Source of the DNA: SIG607 sp045533195 | GTDB lineage: Bacteria > Bacillota > Clostridia > Oscillospirales > Acutalibacteraceae | Length of the DNA: 24,126 bases | NCBI GenBank assembly: GCA_045533195.1 | Contig: JAZSHI010000009.1 | Span: forward strand, 1-24,126 | Direction: 5' to 3' | Part shown: in pieces, positions 1-11,300 of the stretch | Position numbering within the stretch: the stretch's first letter is position 1 | Layout of the letters: each line of letters opens with the position of its first letter | Position numbers and translations under genes: made by a program | The notes under the pieces: generated by a model | What the model was told of the DNA's origin: nothing | Database searches by the model: none | The model's input: only the letters and a program-made list of their open reading frames with translations

Positions 1-375
1 ATATCTTGTGGAAGGCTCTAAGGCATAAAAGCCGTAAGCATCATCAGAAATTTTGGTATGAAGACGGTAACCACCGCCTGTTGCCCAAGACTGAGTGGCG
101 TCATTTTTGCTGGACCTAAGCACACCGTCTTTAACAGACCAGCCCCAGCCATAGTAACCTATAGCGGCGCTGCCTGTAGCAGCCGCTTTGTTTTCAGCCG
201 AAGTAGCTGCGGGGCTACTAAAATCAAAAACATAAGCCTGATTTTCAACAATATCAACAGAATTAATATTGCCTGCCGCGCTTACTGTCAAAGGCACATA
301 AACCGAAGTAATTAGCAATGCAAAAACGCAAAGCAGTCCTACCATTTTGCTAAATTTAAAATTCACTTTCATCAT
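1..375 (-). CDS. Secreted protein of unknown function, N-terminal 125 residues (cut by left window edge)
   Basis: The minus-strand frame is open from an ATG at 375 to the window edge, giving 125 codons without a stop. Residues 1-32 form a classic signal peptide: basic MMKVNFKFSK, a hydrophobic core (MVGLLCVFALLITSV), then an SA-A type cleavage site in TVSAAG. The visible mature part is rich in Ala, Ser, Gly and aromatics (for example IGYYGWGWSVKDG), which suggests a secreted beta-sandwich, but I do not recognise the family. A GGGG-containing ribosome site lies just upstream of the ATG pair at 373-375 and 370-372. The stop of the dockerin C39-like gene is only 20 bases upstream, so it is probably the last visible gene of the same operon. 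The C-terminus, which could carry a catalytic domain or dockerin, is outside the window. Confidence 0.75.
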   Translation of the reverse strand, partial: MMKVNFKFSKMVGLLCVFALLITSVYVPLTVSAAGNINSVDIVENQAYVFDFSSPAATSAENKAAATGSAAIGYYGWGWSVKDGVLRSSKNDATQSWATGGGYRLHTKISDDAYGFYALEPSTRY

Positions 376-395
376 TTTGTTTCCCCTTTCGGTTT

Positions 396-1337
396 TTAAC
401 AAATAAATACACATTGTGAATGGAGGAATTCATATCTTGCTTTTACGGTATCAAGATTATATTCTACAATTCCCTTTAGAGGATCGGACATAATGGCTAC
501 ATTTCTATCCAAATCGAAGCCAATAAGAACGAGACAATGTTCGGGAATAATCCATCTTCGCTCTGTTCCGTCTTCAAGTATCCATGTGTAAGTATATGAC
601 GGTGTTGCCATATTCATAGTTCCCCATATAACAACCGGTCTGCCGCTTTGAACCTCTAAGAGAATTTCTTCAAATGATGCTCCGCTTCTGTTATATGCCG
701 TAAGGCTGCTACCATGTTCGGTAAGATATTTATTAGCGGCATCTGTTATAGGCTGGGCGTAACATCCAAAGCCTGTCTTTTTACGTGGATTCCCCAAAAA
801 CACCGAAAAGAAATCTTTATTGGTATCCGATTTAGCCAAATAATTATCCGCCATATCAGTTTTACTTGCATTAAAGCCATAAAAATTCAGCACAGTAGTA
901 AGAGAGGTTATTTCACATCCCGTCGGAAGCTCGGGATTCTGTGCAAGGTATTTAACGTCAAGTTTTACTTTTCTGGTTAGTTTCGTGGCATCGCATAAAG
1001 TAAGCTTCAATTTAGCTAAATCGTCCGATTTAACTGTGCCGTCTAAGGATAAATCAGCAGCCTTATTAGCCGTTACACCAAGCGTATGAAGAGCAGCCAA
1101 CACCAGTTTCATAGTCGCAAGGTCAACAGTATTTATTTTATCATCCAAATTCAAATCTCCGCTTTTTGCAGTTCCGTAAAAACACACTCCGCAAAGATTT
1201 CCGTTGTTCATAGTAAAGCTATGACCGCCGCTGCAAAGGCTGTATTGCTCTTGGTTTCCTGCTGCAGAAACAGACATAAAGGGTATTAAATTTATAATTA
1301 AAACAATTGATAAAACCGAAACTATAATTCTTTTCAT
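396..1337 (-). CDS. Secreted dockerin-bearing C39-like (papain-fold) peptidase
   Basis: Encodes 313 residues. A start at 1373 is possible, but that ATG overlaps the end of the upstream gene and adds a non-signal-like stretch; the ATG at 1335-1337 has GGTGG upstream and begins MKRIIVSVLSIVLIINLIPF, a proper signal peptide with cleavage after VSA. Residues about 35-52 hold a Cys/His cluster (C..GGH...LCGVC). Residues 59-115 form a type I dockerin with two calcium-loop repeats (GDLNLDDKINTVDL and ADLSLDGTVKSDDL). The rest matches the peptidase C39_2 type: Cys141 in PTGCEITS, His267 in EHCLVLIGFD and Asp285 in SDP are the likely catalytic Cys/His and nearby Asp. The dockerin predicts docking to a cohesin scaffold outside the cell. 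The substrate is unknown; this superfamily also contains non-proteolytic members. It lies 17 bases downstream of its paralogue's stop, so cotranscription is likely. Confidence 0.85.
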   Translation of the reverse strand: MKRIIVSVLSIVLIINLIPFMSVSAAGNQEQYSLCSGGHSFTMNNGNLCGVCFYGTAKSGDLNLDDKINTVDLATMKLVLAALHTLGVTANKAADLSLDGTVKSDDLAKLKLTLCDATKLTRKVKLDVKYLAQNPELPTGCEITSLTTVLNFYGFNASKTDMADNYLAKSDTNKDFFSVFLGNPRKKTGFGCYAQPITDAANKYLTEHGSSLTAYNRSGASFEEILLEVQSGRPVVIWGTMNMATPSYTYTWILEDGTERRWIIPEHCLVLIGFDLDRNVAIMSDPLKGIVEYNLDTVKARYEFLHSQCVFIC

Positions 1338-1354
1338 TTTTCCACCACAAAATT

Positions 1355-2203
1355 TCACATTAAAATTACGCATTGCGAATGAAGAGCATTGTACCGCGAT
1401 TTTACGGTATCAAGATCATATTCCACAATATTACGCATAGGATCGCTTATTATTGCCGTACCCTTGTTTAAATCATAACCAATAAGCACAAGGCAATGTT
1501 CAGGAGTTATCCAATGCCGCTGGCTTCCGTCAGAAAGTATCCATTTATAACTGTAATAAGGCTGTGTCATATTTAACGTTCCCCATATAATTACAGGTCT
1601 GCCGCTTTGAACCTCAAATAGCAAATTTTCAAAGGGAACACCGCTATGGTTATAAGCCTTGAGATAGCTTCCCTGCTCATTAAGATATTTATTTGCAGCA
1701 TCTGTTATAGGTTGAGCGTAACAGCCAAAACCCGTATTATATCGAGGATTGCCTATAAATACCTTCCAGAAATCTTTACTTATATCTGATTTAGCCAAAT
1801 AGTTATCCGCCATATTGGTTTTGCTTACGTTAAAGCCGTAAAAATTCAGCACAGTAGTAAGAGAAGTAATTTCGCATCCGCTTGGAAGTTCAGGATTTTG
1901 AGATAAAAATTTAACGTCAAGCTTTACGTATCTTTGAGAAAGACCGTCTGTAACAACAGGAGTTTCGTTGACGTAAACAGGTTCTTTATCTGAAGAAGTG
2001 GATGAATATGATGAATATGTACCTTCATTGAAACCTCCGTTAAGTCACATAGAATATTCATCCTCTGAAGAACTTGGCATTAAACTTTCTTCATTTTCTA
2101 AATCGTCATAATAATCCATTGGTCTTTTGGCTTCGGATTTAGAGCAAGAGCATAAAAGAAAGGAAAGTAAAATCAGCAAAGTTAACAGTATTTTATTTTT
2201 CAT
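1355..2203 (-). pseudogene. Lipoprotein-type C39-like peptidase interrupted by an in-frame TGA
   Basis: One reading frame runs through both halves. An ATG at 2201-2203 opens a 52-residue lipoprotein precursor (MKNKILLTLLILLSFLLCSC, lipobox LCSC, lipidated Cys20) followed by an acidic, Ser-rich linker that ends at TGA 2045-2047. The same frame continues past the TGA with more linker (Ser/Tyr/Thr-rich) and then a complete C39-like domain: catalytic Cys in PSGCEITS near 1876, EHCLVLIGYD and SDP, ending at TGA 1355. No ATG, GTG or TTG lies in this frame between the TGA and a GTG at 1852, which is already past the catalytic Cys. A whole enzyme therefore needs readthrough, or the gene is broken, or the base is an assembly error. 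The domain is a close paralogue of the next gene, but with a lipid anchor instead of a dockerin. The lipoprotein start is uncertain: the SD-like AGGAAGG sits 15 bases upstream. Confidence 0.75.
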
Positions 2204-2234
2204 TAAACGGTCACACAACCTTCCTATATTTATT

Positions 2235-2262
2235 ATTCTATATATTAAAACGATACAAACAA
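2235..2262 (-). promoter_or_regulatory. Candidate promoter for the C39-like/secreted gene cluster
   Basis: On the minus strand, TTGTTT (2257-2262) is followed after 16 bases by TAGAAT (2235-2240), about 32 bases ahead of the ATG at 2203. It lies between the terminator of the giant gene and the lipoprotein start, where a promoter is expected. The match to the sigma-A consensus is only partial and the region is very AT-rich, so this is tentative. Confidence 0.35.
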
Positions 2263-2294
2263 GCAAAATGTGACACAAAATTGAAAAATAACAA

Positions 2295-2332
2295 AAAATC
2301 AGCAGTTTGCATAAATACAAACTGCTGATTTT
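2295..2332 (-). terminator. Intrinsic terminator of the giant LRR-dockerin gene
   Basis: A perfect 15-bp inverted repeat (2295-2309 with 2318-2332, arms around CAGCAGTTTG/CAAACTGCTG) starts 13 bases after the stop codon at 2346. On the minus strand the hairpin is followed by a T-run. It separates the giant gene from the peptidase cluster and rules out a longer N-terminal extension of the lipoprotein gene, which would begin inside the hairpin. Confidence 0.85.
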
Positions 2333-2345
2333 GTGAGATTTGATA

Positions 2346-5300
2346 TCAATAAAGTCCTGCCAACTTAAGCTTTAGAACAGCAAGGTCGGTTGTATCCACC
2401 TTAGAGTCATTATTCATATCTCCTGAAAATGTTCCCGCTTCGCTAAGCTCATTAAGTTCTGCAAGATAAAGCTTCATTACCGCAAGGTCGATAGCATCAA
2501 CTGTATTATCGCCGTTAATATCACCAAAAATAAATTCAGGTATCTTTTTGGTTTTTACGGTAAGACATTCACTTATTTCACTTGCATAGGCAGTATCGGT
2601 TTCTGCCATTCGCTGATAGAAGGTATATTCCGTATCGGGAGTAAGACCTTCGAATACGGTCTCCTTCTGCCAGTTTATGCCATCAATACTGTATTCACAG
2701 CCATCAACCGCCACCAGCTCAATGCACTCATAGGAAATTTCTTTAATTTCGGGTGCTTGGGGAGCCTTAGCAGCAGTTTTAAGGGTTACTACCGTCAATG
2801 CTTCGCTCTTTTCACTTACATAGGAGGTATCGGTTTCTGCTATTCGCTGATAGAAGGTATATTCACTGTTTGGAGCAAGATTTTCGAATATGTTTTCCTC
2901 CTGCCAACTTATGCCGTCCATACTGTATTCATAACCGTCTTTAGCCGTCAAGGTAACCGATGTGTCGGTTACTTGGGCTACTGTGGGGGCAATAGGAGTC
3001 TTAGCATAACCTTTTAACGTAGTAACCGTAGTGCCATTGCTTACTTCACTTGCAAAGGCCTCATCAGTCGCTTTTATACGGGCATATACAGTATAAGTTT
3101 TATTCGGTGACAGGTCTGCAAAAACATTACTGTCCTGCCAAGAAATAAGGTCAATACTGTACTCAACGCCTTCGGTTTTTATAACGGCAAAAGCATTACT
3201 TTCCACCTTACTGATTATGGGAACAGAGGGAGCGTTTGGCTTTCTTTTGGTAACAGCTACCTCTTTACTCAACTCGCCCACCACACCGTTTATACCGATA
3301 ACGGTAAGCTTTAAGATTTTGCCGTAATCCTCAGTTGAAATCTCATAGCTGTTTTGTGTGCTTACAACCTTATCTTCAACCGACCAACTGTATTTAAGCT
3401 GATTAGCGTTACAGTTGAGATTACTTATATCCGCATACACGGTATTTCCTACTACTGCCTCTCCTGAAACCTCTGCATTGCCCACAAGCTCGGCAGGGGT
3501 AGTATCCTTTACAGTTACTAAGAGGGTTCTTACAGTAGGTTCGTCATATCCAAAATCAAATACCAGATTAAGAGTATATTTGCCTTCTTTAAGACTCATA
3601 ATGTAATCACTAAGAATAATTACAGAATTATCGGTAAAGCTGTAATCTTCATTTAAAGTCAGTCCCTCAATACCGATAAAGCTTTCCGCTTCTTTGGTTA
3701 TCTCTACCGAAATATCCTTAGGAGTGTACTTATCGAAAATTACTGCATTTGCCGAAATTTCGGGATTATGTACTATCTGTTCGGGATCATTCGTAAATGC
3801 ATCGTTATCGATTTTAAGCAAAGTAAGAGTTTCGGCATTATTAATAGTAAAGGGATCGTAAACCTTTGATTCAACAACCACAGCTACACTTTCTTGGTCA
3901 TTTATGAGCGAAGAAAGTTCAACCATATACTGTTGTGCGGTGCCGTTTTCTATAACTCCTGTCTCAATTTCGGAAAGTTTTTCACCATTTATGTTAGAGG
4001 CAAAAAGAATTATTTTCGCATCGGTTGGTACGTTTCCTTCATTTGAAACAGAAAGAATAAGATAATTCTTTTCACCGATAATCTTTTGCTCGGCAATTAT
4101 CTCAAAATCAGCAAAAGCAAAATTTATGTTAAGTTTATTATTAAACAACTTAGAATCGGCTGTTTCAAAACCTGAACTCAAAGGCAGTACCTCTATAGTA
4201 TAATCCAAAGCATAAACAGCTTTTGGAATAACGGCAGAAACAAGGAAGGTGTGAGCATCTCCTGATTTTACAAAAGCATCACAATCAGCAGTATAAACAA
4301 GCTCTCCGTTAACGTCGTAAATATTAACTTTAACACCGTCAATATCCTTTGTGCCGTCATTAGAAACATTAAGAGCAAGTTCGAACTCAGTATCCGCTTT
4401 AACATCTTCGATATTATAATCCACACCGTCAAGGGAAATATCGGTATTAAACTCTATTTCCTCATTTCTTAAATGTGTAACGGTTTGCACATCATCACCC
4501 AAAACCTCTGCAAAGGTTTCGGTAAATACGGTAATCAATTTGTTATCAGAAAAACAAACAGAATAATTTACAACGTAACCCAAAGTATCGGTAAGACGTA
4601 CAGGGGCACTCAGACATCCGTTTTCATCAACGTAAACACCGTAAATATCGGTACCCTTTGAAGAGCCGTTCTGCTTATCATAGTTACTCATAACAAAGGT
4701 GAGCATAGTGGAGTTTTCGCCAACCGATACAAACTGATAATTTGTACTTGCTATAACGTCTTCGGGAAGAAGGCATACAGGCTTACTGTCAGCATCTGTT
4801 ATCATATAAATCTTGCCGTTATTATACCAAGTCAGAGCTGTTTTACCGTTTATCACTGCAGAGCCTACATTTCCAATCAAGCCTTCATCCAACTGAACTA
4901 AATTACCGTTTTTGTCACTAAGAACTAAAATGAGGTCGTCCTTGCCCTCATTATTAATATCGCTGTCAGTAATATAAACAGTATAAAAATCGCCATTTAA
5001 AGAAAGGTTAAGAATGTCGGAAACGCTGTTCTTGCTTTCAAAACTCTTTGAAGGATTACTCCAGCCTTCCTCACCGAGTACACAGTAGGAAATGGTATTT
5101 TCGGTAGTATAGCCGTCAATTCCCACTGCATTACTCTGCACCCAAACTACAGTTATTTCACCGTTAACCTCAGAAATGCGAGGCAGAATTTCACACTCTG
5201 TATTATTGGTAATCTGCATAGGACTTCCAAAGCTTCCGTTTTCATATACCGCTACCGATACTTCAACATCCTTTATAAAGGATGAAATGCTTTCTTCATT

Positions 5301-8300
5301 CCCTATATCAAGGGTTTCAAGACCGGCGTTTTTATTTTTCTTTTCGGTATATACTACATATACCTTTTCACCGTCTGTATATAGATCAAATTCACAGTCA
5401 AAGGTACCGTTATCACAAACAGGAATCGGTTCAGACCAAACATTGTTTTTATAAACAGAGTAATAAAGTGTCTGGAAATCGGAGGTGCCACGCTGACTGT
5501 TATCGTCAAGCCATACCATAATCTTTTCTTCCCCAAGATTTACTATCTTAGGAGCAACATTATCGTAAATATTCTTTTGCAAATATTCCCCATTCGTCCA
5601 TTCGCTTCGGTAATTAAGATAATCTCTTTCGCTTATTTCATAAGAATCGGGATTTTGCTGTGCCTCATAAAAACTCGTTGACAGCATCCTCATCATATAG
5701 GTCTGTGCTTCGGACCAATTATATATATTACCGCTTGCAATAACAGCTTTGCCCGACCACAGTCCCCAAAGCAGAGACCATTTAGCACCGAATTCACCGC
5801 TTATATAAACGCTTTCAAATTCTACCTCAGGAATAATTCCGAGAACAAAACCAAGTGTTCCCTTTCCGTAAAGTCCTGCCGAACCGATACCCCACAACAG
5901 ATATGCTCCGCCTTCAAGGGTGAGGGTATCTTCCATAGCGAAGTTAAGGTCTTCTGCCTCAAATCCTTCTTCGGGCTCAAAACGACTGAACTTAATGTCA
6001 AGGGTGGCTTCTCCCGAAACCTCTGCCTTGAAATATACGCCTATAATACCGTAAAAACTTGCCTGAGCATTAAAGGAAAGCTTTGCCGCTATCGAAAGCT
6101 TAACATAATTAGTCTTTACGTAATATTCACCGTTGCCCAAATATTCAATTTCTATGTAACCGCAAACGTTATACTCAATTGCATTCTTAGGCTTTTTGTA
6201 GGTTTTCATAGCCTGATCAACCATTTTTTGCAAGGCTGACTTTGGCGCATCGTCACCGTTCTTTTTGAAATAATCTCCAATATCAAGATTAATACCTACT
6301 CGAATGGTTCTTCCGCTTATATAAGTGTAAAACTTTTCTTCACCTGTAGGAGTAAAGGAAAGAGGAATCTTATAATTTCCTAAACTGCCGAAGGAAAATG
6401 CGAACTCGAGATTTGAAAATTCATCAATTATCTGATTTTCGGAAATTGCCGCTAATTTGATTACATCTATATTAAGAGCAGAAGCGACTGCATATCCGTC
6501 AGAGGTATGCATTTTTACAAGTACAGTTTCCTCTTCCTCGAAAGCACTTGCCTTCACCGAGAAGGTACAGCTTGACTCACTTGTCTTTTGGGTAGATATT
6601 AAACGGTTAGCCTGATACAATTCGTATTTAACTATTTTATATTTTGAGTAACCGCTTACTGCAATATTAATCATTTCATCGTTGCTGCAGTTAATAACCT
6701 TTACGGAGGTGGCTATAGAATCATCATTAACTCTAACCCCCTGCACAACACTAGGTCTGTCCGAAAGCTCGATTATATCAATAAGCTGTGTTGCGCTTGC
6801 TCTGAAAGCAGAGTCTGTAAAGGTAATATGGTCAGAGCAGGAAACCGACAGACTTTGCGCAGTTATAGGCTTAATAAAGTAAGCCATACCGTCTTCGTTG
6901 GTGGATTGCACCTTTTCGCCTAAGGTCACAACGGCATTGTTTAAAGGCATATTATGCTTATCTACCACCTTTATTATGTAAACGTTTGTACCGTCAAAAT
7001 TCTCCTTTGCAATAGCATTATATGGAATGGCGGTATAGCCGTAATAAAGACCGTTTTCAACAGCTTCGCTCCATCCGTCAACGGTGCTGTAATAGTAAAC
7101 ATATTTACCGGTAGCGCTTCCAAATGCCGTATTGCCGATGTCAGCAGGTTTTCCACGGAAATAAATTTGAGTAAGCTTATCGCAACCGTCAAACGCTTTA
7201 TTTCCTATATGGGTTACGTTTGCTCCCATAGTTACCTGAACAAGCTCGTTACAGCCGAAAAAAGCATTATCGCCTATATAGGTAACTTCCTCTGAAAGCA
7301 CCACAGACTTAAGTCCCGTGCAACCGTAAAACGCGCCTTCCTTAATTTCGGTTACGGTTTCGGGAAGAGCGATGGATTTTAATGAAGTACAGCCCGAAAA
7401 AGCATACTCTCCGATAGAAGATATACTGTAGCCGTAATCAATAAAGGTAAGACGGCTTAAATCTTCAAAAGCGTATGCGCCAATATTTTCTATTCTCGGA
7501 TCAATATAAACTGCATTTATACTTAATGCCTCTAAGTGCCACGGAGTATTACCGCTTTCAAAATCGGGCATATTGCCTGTTCCACGGAAAATAAGAGAAC
7601 CGTCAGCATAAAGCGTCCAAGTTATATTATCGTTACATTTTCCGCTATTTATCTTAGCATTTTCGTAATAGATAACGTCAACCGTCAAATCGGTATCAGG
7701 CATAGTGCCAAAAACAGTTTCTCTGTTGACAGAATGCCACTCAATCTCGGGAACGGGTATATTATAGCTATCCCCTGCTTTAAGCTCTTTTACAATAGAC
7801 TCAAAGGCAGTCTCCCCTGTAGAATAGGTGTAATTAACAGTTAAAACAAGCACTTGATTTTCAGGTGTACAGATAATTTTTTTCTTATCCTTACTGTATA
7901 AAATACCGTTTAGCGAACAGTAATTTTGGTTATCCTCAGCCACCTCAAAACGTTCAAGAGAAGAACAACCCACGAACACTTTATCCCCAATAAAGTTAAC
8001 GGAACTTGGAATATTAATTCTGGTAACATTGGAACAATCCTTAAAAGCATTATCGCTTATGGCAGTAACTGTAGCATCTGCTATAGTATTCGGAATTGTT
8101 ATATTGCCGTTTGCATCAGTTCTGCAACCTGTAAGGGTAGCTTCACCGTTTGAAACCAAGAAAGTAAATATATCGTTTTTGTAGGAATAATGCCAAGTTG
8201 CATTATCCAGTCCCGTATTATAAGCGCCTATAGTTATTTTGCCTTTGTCCTCTAAGGTGCCGTCGTACCATACGTCTTTAAGTGCAGAACAGCTATCAAA

Positions 8301-11300
8301 TGCACGTTCACCAATAGAGGTAACGGCATTCGGAAGATTTACTTCTGTTAATGAAGTACATTGATAAAAAGCAAAATTTCCAAAACTCGTCACACCGCTT
8401 GGTATATTAATTTTCTTTAAATTCGGACAATTAAAGAAGGTATAATCAGCAATAGCGGTAACACCGCTTGGTATAGTAAATTCGGTTAATGAGCGGCAAC
8501 CGTAAAAGGCGCTAGGGCCAATAGATGTAACGGTGCTCGGTAAATCTATTTTTGATACCAATTCACAACCGTAGAAGGCGTATTCTCCTATATCTGTAAT
8601 ATTACTTGAAAGGTTTACTTCTGTTAATGATTTACAGGTATTAAATGCAGACTTTCCGATAGATGTAACATTTTGAGGAATGTCGATTTTAGTTAAAGAA
8701 TGACAGGATCTAAATGCGCCATCGCTAATAGTTGTAATTTTCTTTGGTATATTTATCTCCGTTAAGGAAGTACAACCGTAAAATGTATCAATTCCTATAT
8801 ATTCAACGCTGTCCGGTACATTTATTTTCTTTAAAGAACCACACGAACGAAAGGCTGAATCACCAATATAGGTTGCATCAACCGTTAAATTAATTTCTGT
8901 TAAAGCACTGCAAGAGTAAAAAGCATATCTTGAGATATATGCCACACCACTGGGTATGGAAATTTCTGTTAAGGCATCACAGTAATAAAATGCCGAATCG
9001 CCTATAGAAGCAAGACGGCCTAATACGTTTACTTTGGTTAAAGCACGGCATTTGTAAAACGTAAAGCCGCCAATGGCAGTAACAGCCTCAGGTATAGTAA
9101 TTTCTGTTAATGAACTGCAATTATAAAAAGCATTATTACCAATTTGAGTAACGCTATCGGGTATAGTAATATTTCTTAAGGAAGTACAACCTTCAAAGGT
9201 ACCGCTTTTAATATCGGTAACACCGTTCGGTATTTTGATTTCGGTCAAAGAGCTGCAACCATAAAATGCAACTAAACCTATTGAAGTCACGCTATCCGGT
9301 ATAGTTACTTCCTTTAAAGCGTTGCAACCATAAAACGCATAGTTTCCGATAGAAGTGACTCCGTCTAAAATAATAACCTCGGTAATGGCTTTACCCCAAG
9401 GGGCAGAGTTTGCGCTATAGCTAAGCATATTGCTGTTACCGCTAATTATAAGGGTGGTACCCATTAAATACCAAGTACATTGACCTGATGTGCCCGAAAT
9501 GTCACGTATTACTCCGCAAACGTTACAGGAGTTATCGGTGTTATTAGTGTAGGAATGAACTGAACATATATTATAATGCCAAGCAGCAGAAAGAAGCTTA
9601 TCGTTATACTCGGCAACCGTAATCTTATTTCTGTCACTTTCGCTACCCACGTACCATACGTTTTTAAGGGCTTTACAGCTATGAAATGCATATTCACCGA
9701 CTGAGGTTAATTTATTCTCTATAATAACTTCGGTAAGAGAGGTACAAGCCACAAACATTTCCTGAGAAATATTTTTAAGAGAGGCAGGAATGGTAATTGT
9801 TTTTAAGGATGTACAGCCGCTAAACATACCGTTTCCGACAGTAGTAACGCTTTTAGGAATAGCCACATTGGTTAAGGAGGTGCAGTTGTTAAACACCCAA
9901 TGGTCAACTGTGGTAACACTATCGGGAATAATTACTGTTTTTAAATTACTGCATCCGTCAAACAATGCATAATTTAGTTTGGTTAAACCATAGGGAAGTT
10001 CAATAAATTCTAATGAACTGCAACCCTCAAACGCCCAATCTCCAATGGTTTTTACATTGCTTGGAATGGTTATTTTCTTTAATGAATCACAATAGGCAAA
10101 AGCCGCTTCTCCTATATTTGTAACAGTATCGGCAATAACTACTTCTTCAAGAGAGCTTATTGATAAAAAGCTTCGTCCGCCGATTGAAGTAACCCCTTTA
10201 TTAATAATAATTTTGGTTATATTTTTACCCCAAGGAACTACCTCGACCATTGAATAGTCCTTCATTTTGCCCATACCGCTTATGGTAAGGGTAGTACCGC
10301 TTAAAGTCCAAGTGCAGTCTCCCGTTGTGCCGGATACCTCACGTTCAGCACCGCAAACATCACAGGTTAAATCTAAGTTATCGCTATAGGTATGAACCGA
10401 GCAGACTTCATAATACCACTTTGCAGAGGTTAAACACTCATTATATGAACCTATAGAAATTTGCTCTCGTTGAGATTTTGTTCCTATGTAATATACCATT
10501 TCAAGTGAATTACAATTTGAAAACGCAGCATTTTCAACAGTTGTAACATTATCAGATATAATTACACTTTTAAGATTTTGGCAATTATTAAACATTGATT
10601 TTCCAATCACAGTCAATCCGTTGCCAATAGTCGCACTTTTAAGAGCCGTACAATTTGAAAATGCACTTTCGTCAATACTTGTTACGTTATCAGGTATAGT
10701 TATAGATTCTAATGAACTGCAATTTTCGAATACCCACTTCTGCATACTTGTGACACCGCTGCCGATAGTTACATTTTTAAGGGCAGAGCAGGTTCCAAAA
10801 GCTCCATGTTCAATAGTTGTTACGCTGTCAGGAATAACTAAACTTGTAAGACTTTTACAACCGGTAAATGCATATTTTCCGATAGATGCAACTTTATTGC
10901 CTATAGTCACACTCTCGAGACTTGAACAATTATAAAATGTAATCTCTCCAATTCTTGTAACGTTATCAGGTATAACAACGGATTTAAGAGCCCCACATTC
11001 ATAAAAAACTCTGTCTCCAACACTTATTACGCTACTTGGTATAGTTATATTTGTTAAGGCACTACAGTAAGCAAATGCACCGTATCCTATATTTGTTACA
11101 CCATTAGGAATAGTTACGTCAGTAAGGGAACTGCACTCTTCAAACACAGAAGACTCAATACTTGTAACACCATCCGGAATATTAATGCTGGTTAGCGCAC
11201 TACACCTTGCAAAAGCGCCAGCACCAATACTTGTTATGCTACTTGGAATAGTGATATTAGTCAGCGAACCGCAGCCTGAAAACATACTTGCCGGAATACT

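Noticed and set aside
1352..1373. ATG at 1373 as start of the dockerin C39-like gene
   Set aside because: It overlaps the upstream gene's end, and the extra residues precede a typical signal peptide that starts at 1337 with its own ribosome site.
2026..2040. GGAGG followed by ATG (2026-2028) as a restart for the C39-like gene after the TGA
   Set aside because: The ribosome-site match is excellent, but this ATG is in another frame, gives a 34-residue non-signal-like peptide ending near 1923, and no slippery site links it to the C39-like frame.
2045..2047. TGA as selenocysteine or reassigned codon
   Set aside because: It lies in a disordered linker, not at a redox site, I see no clear selenocysteine hairpin, and other genes here use TGA as a normal stop.
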